A stretch of 64,000 nucleotides of DNA from Fluoribacter dumoffii NY 23 (GCF_000236165.1 NZ_CM001373.1:3564325-3628324), one strand, 5' to 3'; positions 46,483 through 55,451 are shown, counted from the first letter of the stretch. Numbers and translations: made by a program. The notes: generated by a model not told the origin, from the letters alone.

Positions 46483-46978
46483 TCGGGTATCCTTTTATTT
46501 TTTGTTTGATTGCCTCTAATTTTTTTTCTTCTTGAGAAAGAATCACATTGTATTCTTCTGTTGAAACACAAGTGGTTGCAGCAGAATACTGCAACTGATA
46601 GTTATTAAAAATAGAATTAAAAATAAATTGAACCCGAGACATATGGAAATCAGAAGTTACTATTATTATTTTTTCAGGAGAATGTTTATCAATAACTTCC
46701 TTAGCTAATAAAGCATCTTCTAAAGTATATGTACTTTCTACCTCGCCTAAAATATCATCTCTTGATATCTTATTTTCCATAAGGAAACGTTTTGCATAAA
46801 AGGTATGCGGTTTGTCTGTGCGATTAAAATGATCGCCACAACCACCAGTTATCAGTATTTTAGAATTTATATGTTCTTTATAATCTGATATGCCTTTCAT
46901 TAATCGAGAAATAGCAATGTGAGATAACTCGCCGTGATCATTGTTATAAGAACCAAGTATTAAAATTATATTTTCCAT
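46463..46978 (-). CDS. DUF218 (YdcF/SanA-like) protein
   Basis: 171 residues of the ElyC/SanA/YdcF fold: IILILGSYNND at the start, KILITGGCGDH, the acidic EVESTYTLEDALLAK and IIIVTSDFHMSRVQFIF. These match the conserved positions of the DUF218 core. The membrane helix of SanA/ElyC is absent, so it is a soluble YdcF-type member. Members have been linked to envelope polysaccharide metabolism, without a proven reaction. It lies between the regulator and the glycosidase-like gene with tight spacing, all in one leftward unit. Confidence 0.75.
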   Translation of the reverse strand: MENIILILGSYNNDHGELSHIAISRLMKGISDYKEHINSKILITGGCGDHFNRTDKPHTFYAKRFLMENKISRDDILGEVESTYTLEDALLAKEVIDKHSPEKIIIVTSDFHMSRVQFIFNSIFNNYQLQYSAATTCVSTEEYNVILSQEEKKLEAIKQKIKGYPNGIPCY

Positions 46979-46993
46979 TTGTTTCTTTTAAAA

Positions 46994-47746
46994 TTAGACT
47001 AATACTTTTCCCATTATTTTATTAATTAATTCTGCTTTTGAATTAACTCCAAGTTTGGCCTTTATATTTTCTAAGTAATATTCAACAGTCCGAGGCGAGA
47101 GCCCAAGTATTTTTGCTGTCATTTTAGTTGTTTTCCCTTTAATCAGGTGATGAAGACAATCTATTTCTCGTTTAGATAAATAAATTCCATCTAACTCACG
47201 CCCAGGTAAAATATTATTTATGGATTGCAAAGGATTTTTTTTAACGAATAAGCCAGTATTGAAAATATGCATCAATGATTCAGCTAATGAAGCCTCTGCA
47301 TATTCTCCCATAACAATAGAAAATCCAAAGGCACCTATTATCTTATTTTCTGAATTATACCAAGGAAATTTAATGGACAGAGCAGGATAGCTTATATCGT
47401 CTAAACGAGAAAAATGTTCCTCAACAACTTTCATTTCCCCATGTTTGCGTACACGTTTATCATGTTCGAGGGAGATACTGGCTGTAACTCTATTCGTTAC
47501 TCGTTCAATTGTATAGCCAATAGCAGCATTCGTAGAAGAGAATCCAGTTAACTTTGCTGTCGAGTCATTTAGACTTAAAATTTGACTTTCATGGTTAGTA
47601 AAATAGACATTCAGTGGCATATTAAATATATCTTTTATTGTCATTGTGTTATCTACTATCTCGTTAGACTTACACAATTTAATGCCATTTTGATGAGGTT
47701 GAATCAGTTTTTCTTGGTGTAAATCGTAGTCCCTATACTTCATCAT
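46994..47746 (-). CDS. PAS-LuxR-type transcriptional regulator
   Basis: 250 residues. An N-terminal PAS-like sensor half (about 30-150, NVYFTNHESQILSLNDSTAKL) and a C-terminal LuxR/GerE helix-turn-helix: LSKREIDCLHHLIKGKTTK, then LGLSPRTVEYYLENIKAKL and GVNSKAEL. This form is abundant in Legionella. It has no receiver or acyl-homoserine-lactone domain. It is divergent from the six-gene operon starting at 48069, with 322 bases between, and heads the DUF218 / glycosidase-like unit. It is the natural candidate regulator of the operon; a strong inverted repeat lies 50 bases upstream of its start. Confidence 0.85.
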   Translation of the reverse strand: MMKYRDYDLHQEKLIQPHQNGIKLCKSNEIVDNTMTIKDIFNMPLNVYFTNHESQILSLNDSTAKLTGFSSTNAAIGYTIERVTNRVTASISLEHDKRVRKHGEMKVVEEHFSRLDDISYPALSIKFPWYNSENKIIGAFGFSIVMGEYAEASLAESLMHIFNTGLFVKKNPLQSINNILPGRELDGIYLSKREIDCLHHLIKGKTTKMTAKILGLSPRTVEYYLENIKAKLGVNSKAELINKIMGKVLV

Positions 47747-47795
47747 AACTCTTTATAGTTGAATCCTAGCAAAAACAGTTAACATCATTGAATTA

Positions 47796-47820
47796 ACAAT
47801 GAATATTTTATATTCATTGT
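47796..47820. promoter_or_regulatory. Inverted repeat, candidate operator
   Basis: Arms ACAATGAATA and TATTCATTGT around a five-base TTTTA centre, ten perfect pairs, about 50 bases upstream of the regulator start. Size and symmetry suit a dimeric LuxR-type site. A second, shorter repeat (ACCGTA-TTTAT-TACGGT) lies at 47897-47913 in the same gap. Confidence 0.5.
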
Positions 47821-48023
47821 GCTCTTAATAATACTAAAAAATTTCCCTTAATACTAATGTTTTTTTGTTCCACGTGAGCTAAAAATTTATGGCTATACCG
47901 TATTTATTACGGTAATTTTATCTTGGATATTGGCCTAGGATTTCCTCGTTAATTAAAACCGCCAAGAAGAGTTTGATATGGAAGTCTCTCAGCTTAGGAC
48001 TAATTTTAGGAAAAAAAGAAGGA

Positions 48024-48040
48024 CTGATTTTTTAAATCAG
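48024..48040 (+). promoter_or_regulatory. Leader hairpin before the oxygenase operon
   Basis: CTGATTT, three T bases, AAATCAG, ending 28 bases before the first ATG. It could be an attenuator, an RNA stability element or a protein site. No leader peptide is seen. Confidence 0.35.
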
Positions 48041-48068
48041 AACTATAAGATTTAAATATGGAATTACC

Positions 48069-49133
48069 ATGGATGAAAAAAATATTATTGAAATCACTTT
48101 GAGTACTCAGGAGAAACAAAAACTAATACAAGGAGTTAGCGATATCCCTTATGATCCTTTAGGTGGAGAGCGCTACATCCAATCACTGCGGAAAAAAATA
48201 TACGAGGTACTACCCGAAGCATTAATTAATATGCTTACAAGCCAACGCAGTACCGATAACCTGGCTTCTGCAATAGTAATTAACAATGTTCCAATCGATG
48301 AAACCATTTACGGAAGCCCAGACTTCGAACAAACCGGTAAACACTTTAAATCAGGAAATCTTAGTGAAAACATCATCACCGCCTTTGCCTCTCTAGTGGG
48401 TGAACCTTACTCCATATATTTCGAGGGGCAGGAACTTGTTAACAATTTAACTCCACAAACAAATACACGATTTGATTATACGGGCTTGGGTTCTGAAGTA
48501 GAGCTTGATTTTCACATTGAAAATGCAGCATTACAGTATGTTTCTGAGGATGATTATTCACCATCGGGTATATTTTTTCTAGGTATTCGAATTGATGAAA
48601 CCATTGAACCAACAAAAACATTCATCGCTGATACTCGAAAGGCCTTAAAATTACTAAGCACCTATGATTTGAAGATTTTATATGGAGCAAATTTTTATTT
48701 AAACCTCCCCTATCGGTGGCGAGAAATCTTTTCTCATGAAGCAATGGTCAAATGTCCTGTACTCAGAGGAACATTGAATAAACCTCGCATAAGTGTCGCC
48801 TTTTATTCGAATATGATACTGCCAATCAATCATGCAGCCAAAATGGCATTAACCCATTTTCACCAGGCAGTCAAAGAAACATCTGAGGCCATTCAAATTA
48901 CTCCTGGAAAATTAATCTATGTGGATAATCGTTTCACTCTGCATGCTCGAGAACGATTTACGCCAACCTACGACAACCAAGGTTGTCCTTATCGATGGAT
49001 TCAACGCGTTTTTGTAAGCCCTAGTTTATGGGCATTCAGGAATTTTCAAACTGTAGGAGGAAGAGTCTTTCTTCCACATTCTAATAAAGGAATACACAAT
49101 CATGTTTTTTCACACATCACAGAAGTTGCCTAA
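48069..49133 (+). CDS. Fe(II)/2-oxoglutarate oxygenase, AsnO/clavaminate-synthase-like
   Basis: 354 residues of the TauD-like jelly-roll superfamily. The metal triad is His149-x-Glu151 in ELDFHIENAAL plus His292 in VDNRFTLHARERF. Arg313 (RWIQRVFV) is positioned to bind 2-oxoglutarate. The HxE (not HxD) form and the DNR...HxRxxFxPxYD...RWxxR pattern are those of asparagine oxygenase AsnO, arginine hydroxylase VioC and clavaminate synthase, which hydroxylate free or tethered amino acids at C-beta. First gene of the operon, overlapping the next by 32 bases. Substrate unknown; an amino acid is likely. Confidence 0.8.
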   Translation: MDEKNIIEITLSTQEKQKLIQGVSDIPYDPLGGERYIQSLRKKIYEVLPEALINMLTSQRSTDNLASAIVINNVPIDETIYGSPDFEQTGKHFKSGNLSENIITAFASLVGEPYSIYFEGQELVNNLTPQTNTRFDYTGLGSEVELDFHIENAALQYVSEDDYSPSGIFFLGIRIDETIEPTKTFIADTRKALKLLSTYDLKILYGANFYLNLPYRWREIFSHEAMVKCPVLRGTLNKPRISVAFYSNMILPINHAAKMALTHFHQAVKETSEAIQITPGKLIYVDNRFTLHARERFTPTYDNQGCPYRWIQRVFVSPSLWAFRNFQTVGGRVFLPHSNKGIHNHVFSHITEVA

Positions 49134-49737
49134 AGGACTCTTTAAAGCATGTGTTGTTCCTAGGCCTATTGCCTGGATCAGCACTAAAGATACTGATGGC
49201 AATCCTAATTTGGCACCTTTTAGCTATTTTAATATTGTCTCTGAAGACCCTCCTATGATTATGTTTGCCACAACAGGCTCACATGGCAGCGGGGGAGCCA
49301 AGGATACGTTAAAAAATGTTGAGGAAACCAAAGAGTTTACCGTCAATTTAGTGAGTTATCGCAGTAAAGAGGCAATGAATATTACGTCACTAGATTTTTC
49401 ACGAGGAATTAACGAATTTCATATGGCGGAGGTGGATCATTTACCTGGGGAGCTCATCCAAACCTATCGCGTTAATGGGTCTCCTATTAGTTTGGAATGT
49501 GTTTATCACCAATCGGTGCAATTACCGACACCTAATGACTCGGGTTTAATCAACAGGATGGTCATTGCGAAAGTCGTTGGTATTCATCTTAATCCGGACA
49601 TCTTAACCAAGGATAAACGAATCGATACCAACAAACTTAATCTCATCGCAAGAGTAGGATACAACGCCTACACCAAAGTCAAAGCACACTTCGAGTTAAA
49701 CAGACCTTGCGGCTGCTGTGATAAATTAATGGATTAA
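49102..49737 (+). CDS. Flavin-reductase-like split-barrel protein
   Basis: 211 residues of the DIM6/NTAB flavoprotein-oxygenase and flavin-reductase family: VPRPIAWISTKDTDGNPNLAPFSYF at the start (a long family-typical run), PPMIMFATTGSHGSGGAKDT, TVNLVSYRSKEAMN and a Cys-rich end PCGCCDKLMD. FMN binding is expected. The substrate may be FMN itself (supplying reduced flavin) or a product of the pathway. AAGGA precedes the ATG, which lies inside the oxygenase gene end. Part of the operon 48069-54237. Confidence 0.8.
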   Translation: MFFHTSQKLPKGLFKACVVPRPIAWISTKDTDGNPNLAPFSYFNIVSEDPPMIMFATTGSHGSGGAKDTLKNVEETKEFTVNLVSYRSKEAMNITSLDFSRGINEFHMAEVDHLPGELIQTYRVNGSPISLECVYHQSVQLPTPNDSGLINRMVIAKVVGIHLNPDILTKDKRIDTNKLNLIARVGYNAYTKVKAHFELNRPCGCCDKLMD

Positions 49738-49742
49738 ACATA

Positions 49743-50453
49743 ATGAATAAGAAAACAATCAAAATAGGTATTATCGGTGGAATGGGGCCTTTAGCTTCAG
49801 CAGCATTTGTTGAAACTCTTTATTCGGCCTATCTACACGAGAATACTTTAAAAAAAGAATACCATCCTCCTTGTGTGTATTTATATTCAGAGCCCTTGCA
49901 AACTCAATCAACAGCACTGATGTCTGTTCATCAAAGTAAAGCGGAACTCTTAGCAAAGCTGGAAAATAATATAGCTTATCTCTTACAGCAAAATGTCGAC
50001 TGCCTTATTATTTGCTGCTTTACTGCCCATGCATTACTTCCCCAATTATTACCTGAGCACCAGGCTAAAATTTGCTCCCTTGTAACATGGGTTTTGGAAC
50101 ATGTACTTGCACAAAATACTCAATTTATCGTTCTTTGTGCTTCTTCCGCCAAAGAGGCACAGGTTTTGGAGAGCCATCCACTTTGGGTAAAGGCAGCACG
50201 GCAAATTACTTTTGTTGGGAGTGAGGCGCAAGCACAACTCAATACGTTAATTAAGGCAGTGAAAGACAATCTCGTGGATGCACCGCTACTTGATGAATTT
50301 TTAGAATTTATGAGCCGATTTCCAGAGCACCAATTTATTATTGCTTGTGCAGAACTCCATATCCTCCACAAAAAACTCCAGGACTACTCTCAAATGCAAT
50401 TCGCCAACGTGTTTGATCCCTTTTATCACGTGTCGCAAAATATCTGGGGTTGA
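49743..50453 (+). CDS. Aspartate/glutamate racemase-family protein
   Basis: 236 residues, PLP-independent. KIGIIGGMGPLASAAFVE opens the fold. The two catalytic cysteines are kept: Cys92 in CCFTAHALLP (for the usual CNTAH) and Cys202 in ACAELHIL (for GCTEL). The family includes aspartate, glutamate and hydantoin racemases and some decarboxylases. The Asn of CNTAH is Phe here, so specificity probably differs from classical Asp racemase. Five bases after the preceding stop. It would supply a D-amino acid or set the stereochemistry of the product. Confidence 0.8.
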   Translation: MNKKTIKIGIIGGMGPLASAAFVETLYSAYLHENTLKKEYHPPCVYLYSEPLQTQSTALMSVHQSKAELLAKLENNIAYLLQQNVDCLIICCFTAHALLPQLLPEHQAKICSLVTWVLEHVLAQNTQFIVLCASSAKEAQVLESHPLWVKAARQITFVGSEAQAQLNTLIKAVKDNLVDAPLLDEFLEFMSRFPEHQFIIACAELHILHKKLQDYSQMQFANVFDPFYHVSQNIWG

Positions 50454-50458
50454 TTAGC

Positions 50459-51820
50459 ATGAAAAAACTCGATTTATCCCCCATTACAAGAGCAATGCAA
50501 GCCATTTGCCCAAGTGTTATAAGTGATTTAAAAACAAATTGGGACAAGACTCTGTCCTCCTATATAAAACAAGTGTGGCAAAAACCGATTTCTTGTGTAA
50601 GCCCATTAGCACGTCAATCTAGAGCGAAATTTTATTCGGCATTGAGGCTTTTCTTTGGTTCTAACTATATTAATTTTGAGCTCGCTTTTTCTGAATTTGA
50701 CCGCTATCCCATTTTGCAAACTGGACCACATTGTCAGTTGTACGCAAATGAGATTGACTTTAATGCCATCTTGATGAGTTGGATGGGAAGCCAACTCCAT
50801 CAGCTAAACCATATGTTTATCTTAAATAGCGTGACACGAACATTACAATGGAGTAGACAACAAGGGCCAGGCTGGCTTAACTTAAAGCAAGGGGTAATTA
50901 ATTTATTTGCATTAACGCCAAAACAGATGTCCAAACTGAGTGTTTGTTCCTCCTACCCTCGATTAACTTATTGCATTGATAATTTCATCCAATATTTGAC
51001 TCAAGCTGATTCTTTAGAAAAAAAAGGAATAGAAAAATTACTTACAACCATTGATTCCAATGAATATAAAGGATTTATTCCAGCATTCACCTTATCGAAT
51101 CGAAACTTACTCACACAGTGTGATCATGCCCAAGAAGTCCAGCCAGTGATCCTAAATGATAACTTCACATCACTTTTAGTTGCAGAACATTTACGTGATC
51201 CTGAAGGTATTATTTACCAGCTTATTTTTTCCTCTAAACAACGCAGTAAGTTGAACTATTTAATTAATCTCTTAATGCATGAAAAGAGTCATTTATTCTT
51301 AAAACAGGGGACAGAATTTTTTTGGGGCGTCAGAGACAATAAGATACGTGCATTAAGAATTGTGGATAATGTTTTTAAAGAAGAGACAACCAAGCTAAGT
51401 AAACAATTAAAAATACCATTAGATCCTCAATCTATTTGTGAGGCCCTTATCAATGGGCAATTAATTCCCAATATCTTTTTAAGTTTTCTAGTTTTATGCC
51501 TTATGCCCCAAATTCGAGTATTGGGTGGAACGCGACAAATTGCTTATCTTCCTTTAATCCAAAAAATCTTTGGCGAGCTACTCGGTCCGAATGTTGTTGA
51601 TGAACAAGAGCTCCTGCAAGAGATGTTAAGTAATGATTTAAACGCATGGGGGACCAACTTTATTCAGGATACGTCTACACCCCTTGAATGGCTTGGTCGT
51701 TTATCTTCGGGAAAGGAGCTCTCTTCTCTCAGTACTTATTATCTAGATAAATCGGTATCAGAAATTACCCAAGAATTAACAATTTTTAAGGAACATCCAC
51801 TATGGAAGTATATGATATAA
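50459..51820 (+). CDS. Unrecognised protein of the biosynthetic operon
   Basis: About 453 residues, soluble, no signal and no family I recognise. Segments that look conserved include GPHCQLYANEIDFNAILMSW, LNHMFILNSVTRTLQWSRQQ and IRVLGGTRQIAYLPLIQKIF. Many His, Trp and Arg residues stand in helical contexts. The ATG at 50459 is used; the codon at 50450 is TTG. Start and stop interlock with the racemase and ligase genes, so it is a dedicated pathway member, likely an enzyme acting on the same intermediate. This is the most obviously new protein of the cluster. Confidence 0.7.
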   Translation: MKKLDLSPITRAMQAICPSVISDLKTNWDKTLSSYIKQVWQKPISCVSPLARQSRAKFYSALRLFFGSNYINFELAFSEFDRYPILQTGPHCQLYANEIDFNAILMSWMGSQLHQLNHMFILNSVTRTLQWSRQQGPGWLNLKQGVINLFALTPKQMSKLSVCSSYPRLTYCIDNFIQYLTQADSLEKKGIEKLLTTIDSNEYKGFIPAFTLSNRNLLTQCDHAQEVQPVILNDNFTSLLVAEHLRDPEGIIYQLIFSSKQRSKLNYLINLLMHEKSHLFLKQGTEFFWGVRDNKIRALRIVDNVFKEETTKLSKQLKIPLDPQSICEALINGQLIPNIFLSFLVLCLMPQIRVLGGTRQIAYLPLIQKIFGELLGPNVVDEQELLQEMLSNDLNAWGTNFIQDTSTPLEWLGRLSSGKELSSLSTYYLDKSVSEITQELTIFKEHPLWKYMI

Positions 51821-53016
51821 ACTCATCTCCTTGTTTACTCGTCATCGGGGCACGAGAACATACATTACAAAAACTTATGACAATGCAAGTTCAGTTTGTG
51901 CTGATTCAGTCGCAACTTGATCCTTTAACTGAGTATTTGGTTGAAAACATCGTATTCGTTGATACTTATGAGAATCTTTCTGAAATAAGTCAAATAGCAG
52001 AAAATTTACATCAAGCTCACCATTTTAGAGCGGTTGTTTCTTTTACAGAGTTTGGTTTATACCCGGCAGCATTAATCGCTGAACAATTGAACATTAAAGG
52101 CAATGCAATATTTCCAGTGGATCATACACGCGATAAACTTAAAATGCGCTGTTTACTTAAGAAGCATCAGCTTGACTCCATTGTCTATCAAAACTGCCGC
52201 ACTTTAGAAGATGTATATGCCTTTTATGAGCAAATAAAGGCTCCTTTTATCCTCAAACCTGCTCATGGCGCAGGAAGTCAAGGTGTTTTTTATGTTGACG
52301 CCGTTGAAAATATCACTAAAGCATGGAATTGGGCTACACAGCTCGACAACCAAGAGCTTATTGCAGAAGAGTATCTTTTAGGTAAAGAATACAGTGTGGA
52401 ATCCTTAAGTTTGGATGGGCAACATCAAATCATTGCCATTACTGAAAAGCTTACTACTGAATTTCCTCATTTTATTGAATTGGGTCATTACTCTCCTGCT
52501 CGCCTAACTCCAGAAATACAACAAAAAATCCAGCAAATTATGCTTCAATTTTTAGATATTATTCAACACCAAAATGGTCCGGCACATACTGAAATTAAAG
52601 TACATCAGGGGGAAATAAAAATGATTGAATCACAGACCCGAATGGGAGGCGATCAAATTTGGGAGCTAACCGAATTAACCACCGGAGTTGATGTCATTTC
52701 TGAAACGGTGCTCCATTTATTGGGATTAAGTCAAAAAACAAGGAATAAAAAAGAAAATGCCGCTGCTGTTTTATTTTTTGCACGAGAATTTGAAGAAATT
52801 CTTGATATTAATGGCCTTGAGTCTGCAAACAATTTACCTGGAATTGTTCGTATTCATTGTACCCTGAAAAAAGGTCAGAAGTTTGGGAAACTAAGCTCTT
52901 CTCAATCCAGACAAGGATATATTTTAGGAACAGGACACGATATTGATGAAGCGATCTCTACAGTACATTTAGCTATGGAACAGGTACAAATAACAACAAA
53001 AGTTCACCAGGATTAG
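51802..53016 (+). CDS. ATP-grasp L-amino-acid-ligase-like enzyme
   Basis: 404 residues. N-terminal pre-ATP-grasp domain (about 10-110), ATP-grasp core with FILKPAHGAGSQGVFYV (lysine and glycine loop), LIAEEYLLGKEYSVESL (hinge and substrate strand), GPAHTEIKV and the metal site IESQTRMGGDQI. This is the BacD/L-amino-acid-ligase and carnosine-synthase pattern (GPxHTE...IExxxRxGGD). Such enzymes join two amino acids through an acyl phosphate. The usual Glu-x-Asn metal pair is Glu-Ser-Gln here. Overlaps the previous gene by 19 bases and is ten bases before the exporter gene. Confidence 0.85.
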   Translation: MEVYDINSSPCLLVIGAREHTLQKLMTMQVQFVLIQSQLDPLTEYLVENIVFVDTYENLSEISQIAENLHQAHHFRAVVSFTEFGLYPAALIAEQLNIKGNAIFPVDHTRDKLKMRCLLKKHQLDSIVYQNCRTLEDVYAFYEQIKAPFILKPAHGAGSQGVFYVDAVENITKAWNWATQLDNQELIAEEYLLGKEYSVESLSLDGQHQIIAITEKLTTEFPHFIELGHYSPARLTPEIQQKIQQIMLQFLDIIQHQNGPAHTEIKVHQGEIKMIESQTRMGGDQIWELTELTTGVDVISETVLHLLGLSQKTRNKKENAAAVLFFAREFEEILDINGLESANNLPGIVRIHCTLKKGQKFGKLSSSQSRQGYILGTGHDIDEAISTVHLAMEQVQITTKVHQD

Positions 53017-53025
53017 GGAAGTACT

Positions 53026-54237
53026 ATGTCAGAATCTATGTACCTTAGTGCAACCCGATCAGGTAGAGCATTTTTTAACATTTCACTCTTTATAACCGCT
53101 TTTTTTATCATAAAATTAGGGCAATTTTTGATCGTACCTTTTTTAGCAATTTACTTGAACTATTTTTCTCTATCACCTATTTCTATAGGAGTTATTATTG
53201 CTTCCGGGCAATTAAGCCACAGTCTGACAAGCGTATTCATAGGGCATCTATCTGATCGTTACCCTCCGCAGCAATTATTCATCTTGACTTTGTTTGGATC
53301 AGCAATTGCCTATGAATCTCTTTATCAAAGCAAATCTTTAGTGTGTTTTATTGTGTTAAATACCATCCTTGGCATATTCCGAGCTGTTTTTGATATTGCA
53401 TCGAAAACATTGTTGGCCACCAGCATCAATGAGCAACAGAGAACTATTGCTTTTGGTTTGCGTTATGCGGTTTTAAATCTAGCAGCTGCTTTAGGTCCAC
53501 TCATTGGCGCACGTTATGCTGCTGAACACTCAACTCAACTGTTCCAACAAATCGCATTAAGTTATCTTTCTACTGGTTTTTTGTTGTTGACGTTCTGGTC
53601 AAAAAAGAACAATCTGCAGCTCCCAAAAAACTCTAATAGCTCAAAAAGCGCCTCCATCACAGATACCCTGAAACTTATTGTAAAGAACTCCTCTTTAAAA
53701 AGGCTCTTTCTGATTAGTTTCATCTGTTACAGCATGTACTCCCAAATAACCTCTTCGTTAGCCCAATATATTGTGCAACAATTTGACGATGGCATTGTAG
53801 TGTACAGTAACATGCTAATCGTCAATGCAATAACCTGTGTTTTGCTGCAGATTTTTATTGGACCTCTTCTCCAAAAAGTAAATTATATGTTGCTTGCATC
53901 TATAGGATTATCCTTATTAGCTATAGGCTTTATGGGATTTTGCTTTGCCCAAAATAGCTTAACACTGAATTGCTCCATGCTGATTTTATCCCTGGGCGAG
54001 GTGATCTTTTTCCCATTGAATGATGTGTTTCTTGCTAAAATTACACCACCTCATGTGATGGGTAGCTGTTATGGTGTTCTTAATGCCTCCGCAATTGGTT
54101 TGGCGGTTGGACCCATTTTAGGAGGTGCAATCTATCAGTTAGCTGACTATTATTCTTTATTTTTAATCTGCTCAATAGGTTCTCTACTTACGATTTTTCT
54201 TTATAGAAAATTGGTCGCTTTGAATAATACTGATTGA
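53026..54237 (+). CDS. MFS exporter
   Basis: 403 residues with about 12 membrane helices. The loop 2-3 motif GHLSDRYPPQQL matches the MFS DRxGRR consensus and helix 4-5 reads GIFRAVFDIASKTLLATS. The two six-helix halves are separated by a polar loop near residues 195-220 (NSNSSKSASITD). The pattern is that of DHA1-type efflux proteins, as in BacE of bacilysin. GGGAAG precedes the ATG. Last gene of the operon and followed by a terminator; probably exports the product and gives self-protection. Confidence 0.88.
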   Translation: MSESMYLSATRSGRAFFNISLFITAFFIIKLGQFLIVPFLAIYLNYFSLSPISIGVIIASGQLSHSLTSVFIGHLSDRYPPQQLFILTLFGSAIAYESLYQSKSLVCFIVLNTILGIFRAVFDIASKTLLATSINEQQRTIAFGLRYAVLNLAAALGPLIGARYAAEHSTQLFQQIALSYLSTGFLLLTFWSKKNNLQLPKNSNSSKSASITDTLKLIVKNSSLKRLFLISFICYSMYSQITSSLAQYIVQQFDDGIVVYSNMLIVNAITCVLLQIFIGPLLQKVNYMLLASIGLSLLAIGFMGFCFAQNSLTLNCSMLILSLGEVIFFPLNDVFLAKITPPHVMGSCYGVLNASAIGLAVGPILGGAIYQLADYYSLFLICSIGSLLTIFLYRKLVALNNTD

Positions 54238-54269
54238 AACAACAAAACTAAAAAGCAAATGGTCCCCAA

Positions 54270-54305
54270 AGTCCCAACATGAACAATTCATGCTGGGACT
54301 GTTTT
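54270..54305 (+). terminator. Terminator of the biosynthetic operon
   Basis: Fourteen-base arms (54270-54283 and 54287-54300) with one mismatch and a three-base loop, followed by GTTTTAA, 33 bases after the exporter stop. Confidence 0.85.
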
Positions 54306-54383
54306 AACACGGTATTAATATGGGTGTTCCACTACCCCTTTTGCCCCATGCACTTTTTATAAGTATACAATACACTGAACCAA

Positions 54384-55451
54384 TCAATTCTCTTTTACAG
54401 ACTCATTTAATTCAGCTTCAATTTCTTCAACTGTCGGTAAACTGCCTTTCAAGTCGGTAGGAATTGATTTTGATAAGGTATATTCTGAAACACCCCTATA
54501 AGAGCACTAATGTTTCGCAACGCATATTCTGCAATGACTTTATTTTTTGATTTACATAGCAAGATTCCAATCGTTTTGGTTATCTCCTGGCTTTCGTAAC
54601 TGATCATCAACAGCTGCAAGGTAAAAACCCAACTGCCCGGTATGTTCTGGCTTAAATTTCGTATTTTTCAATTCGATGACAACAAATGCTCGTAATTCGA
54701 GGTGGTAAAACAATAGATCAACAAAAAACTCTTGATCATCACAGGTTAGAGGGACTTGAGAACCCACAAAGGCGAAACCTTGGCCGAGCTCAATGAGAAA
54801 ATCACGAATATGGGTGATTAAAGCATTTTCAATACCATGTTCATGGGCTTTGCCTTGAATGGTCAGAAAATCAAAATTATAGGGATCTTTCAATATTTCA
54901 TTGGCTAAATCAGATTGTAATTCTGGTAAATGCTTATGGTAGTTGGAGGTTTTATTGTTAGCTATAGCTTGTCGTTCATACAATCCACTTTCGATTTGCA
55001 TTTCAAGAATGGTTCGTGACCAACCATTTTTTATAGTTTGTTCAGCATACCATTCTCGCTTAGACTCTTCTTTAACCATCTGCATCAAGCGCACAATGTG
55101 CCCCCAAGGCAATTGCGAAACGGGCTGTTTCGCAAATTCAATTTGAGGATACAGCTGAGCAAACCGTCGCATATATTCAAGGTTTCTTTTAGAAAAACCC
55201 TGCATTTCAGGGAATGCTTGCCTCATATCATGTGAGAACTGTTCCAGAAAATGAGATCCCCATTGATGATTTTTTTGTTTCTCGATTAAATCAGTACCAA
55301 GCTCCCAATAGAACTTGATCAACTCACTATTCGCAGCAAGTGCCGCGCGGATCTGAGCCGTTTGTAACCTTGTTTTGATATCGGTTAAGAAATGCTTGTA
55401 ATCTTGGTTTAGGCGTAATACATCATCTTGAACCTTAATTTCTTTACTCAT
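54384..55451 (-). pseudogene. DUF1016 (YhcG/PDDEXK) nuclease, frameshifted
   Basis: The intact part (54552-55451, 299 codons) shows the N-terminal DUF1016 helices (RLQTAQIRAALAANSELIKFYW) and the nuclease core FVDLLFYHLELRAFVVIELK with FYLAAVDDQLR. It then runs off at a stop after DWNLAM. A shifted frame continues the family end at once (TIGILLCKSKNKVIAEYALR), and a second shift restores SIPTDLKGSLPTVEEIE up to a stop at 54384. Two indels therefore break an otherwise whole gene. Catalytic residues (D...ExK) survive, so a truncated product might keep part of its activity. Confidence 0.75.

Noticed and set aside
48069-54237. Siderophore (NIS or NRPS) cluster
   Set aside because: No IucA/IucC-type synthetase, NRPS domain, hydroxamate oxygenase or receptor gene is present.
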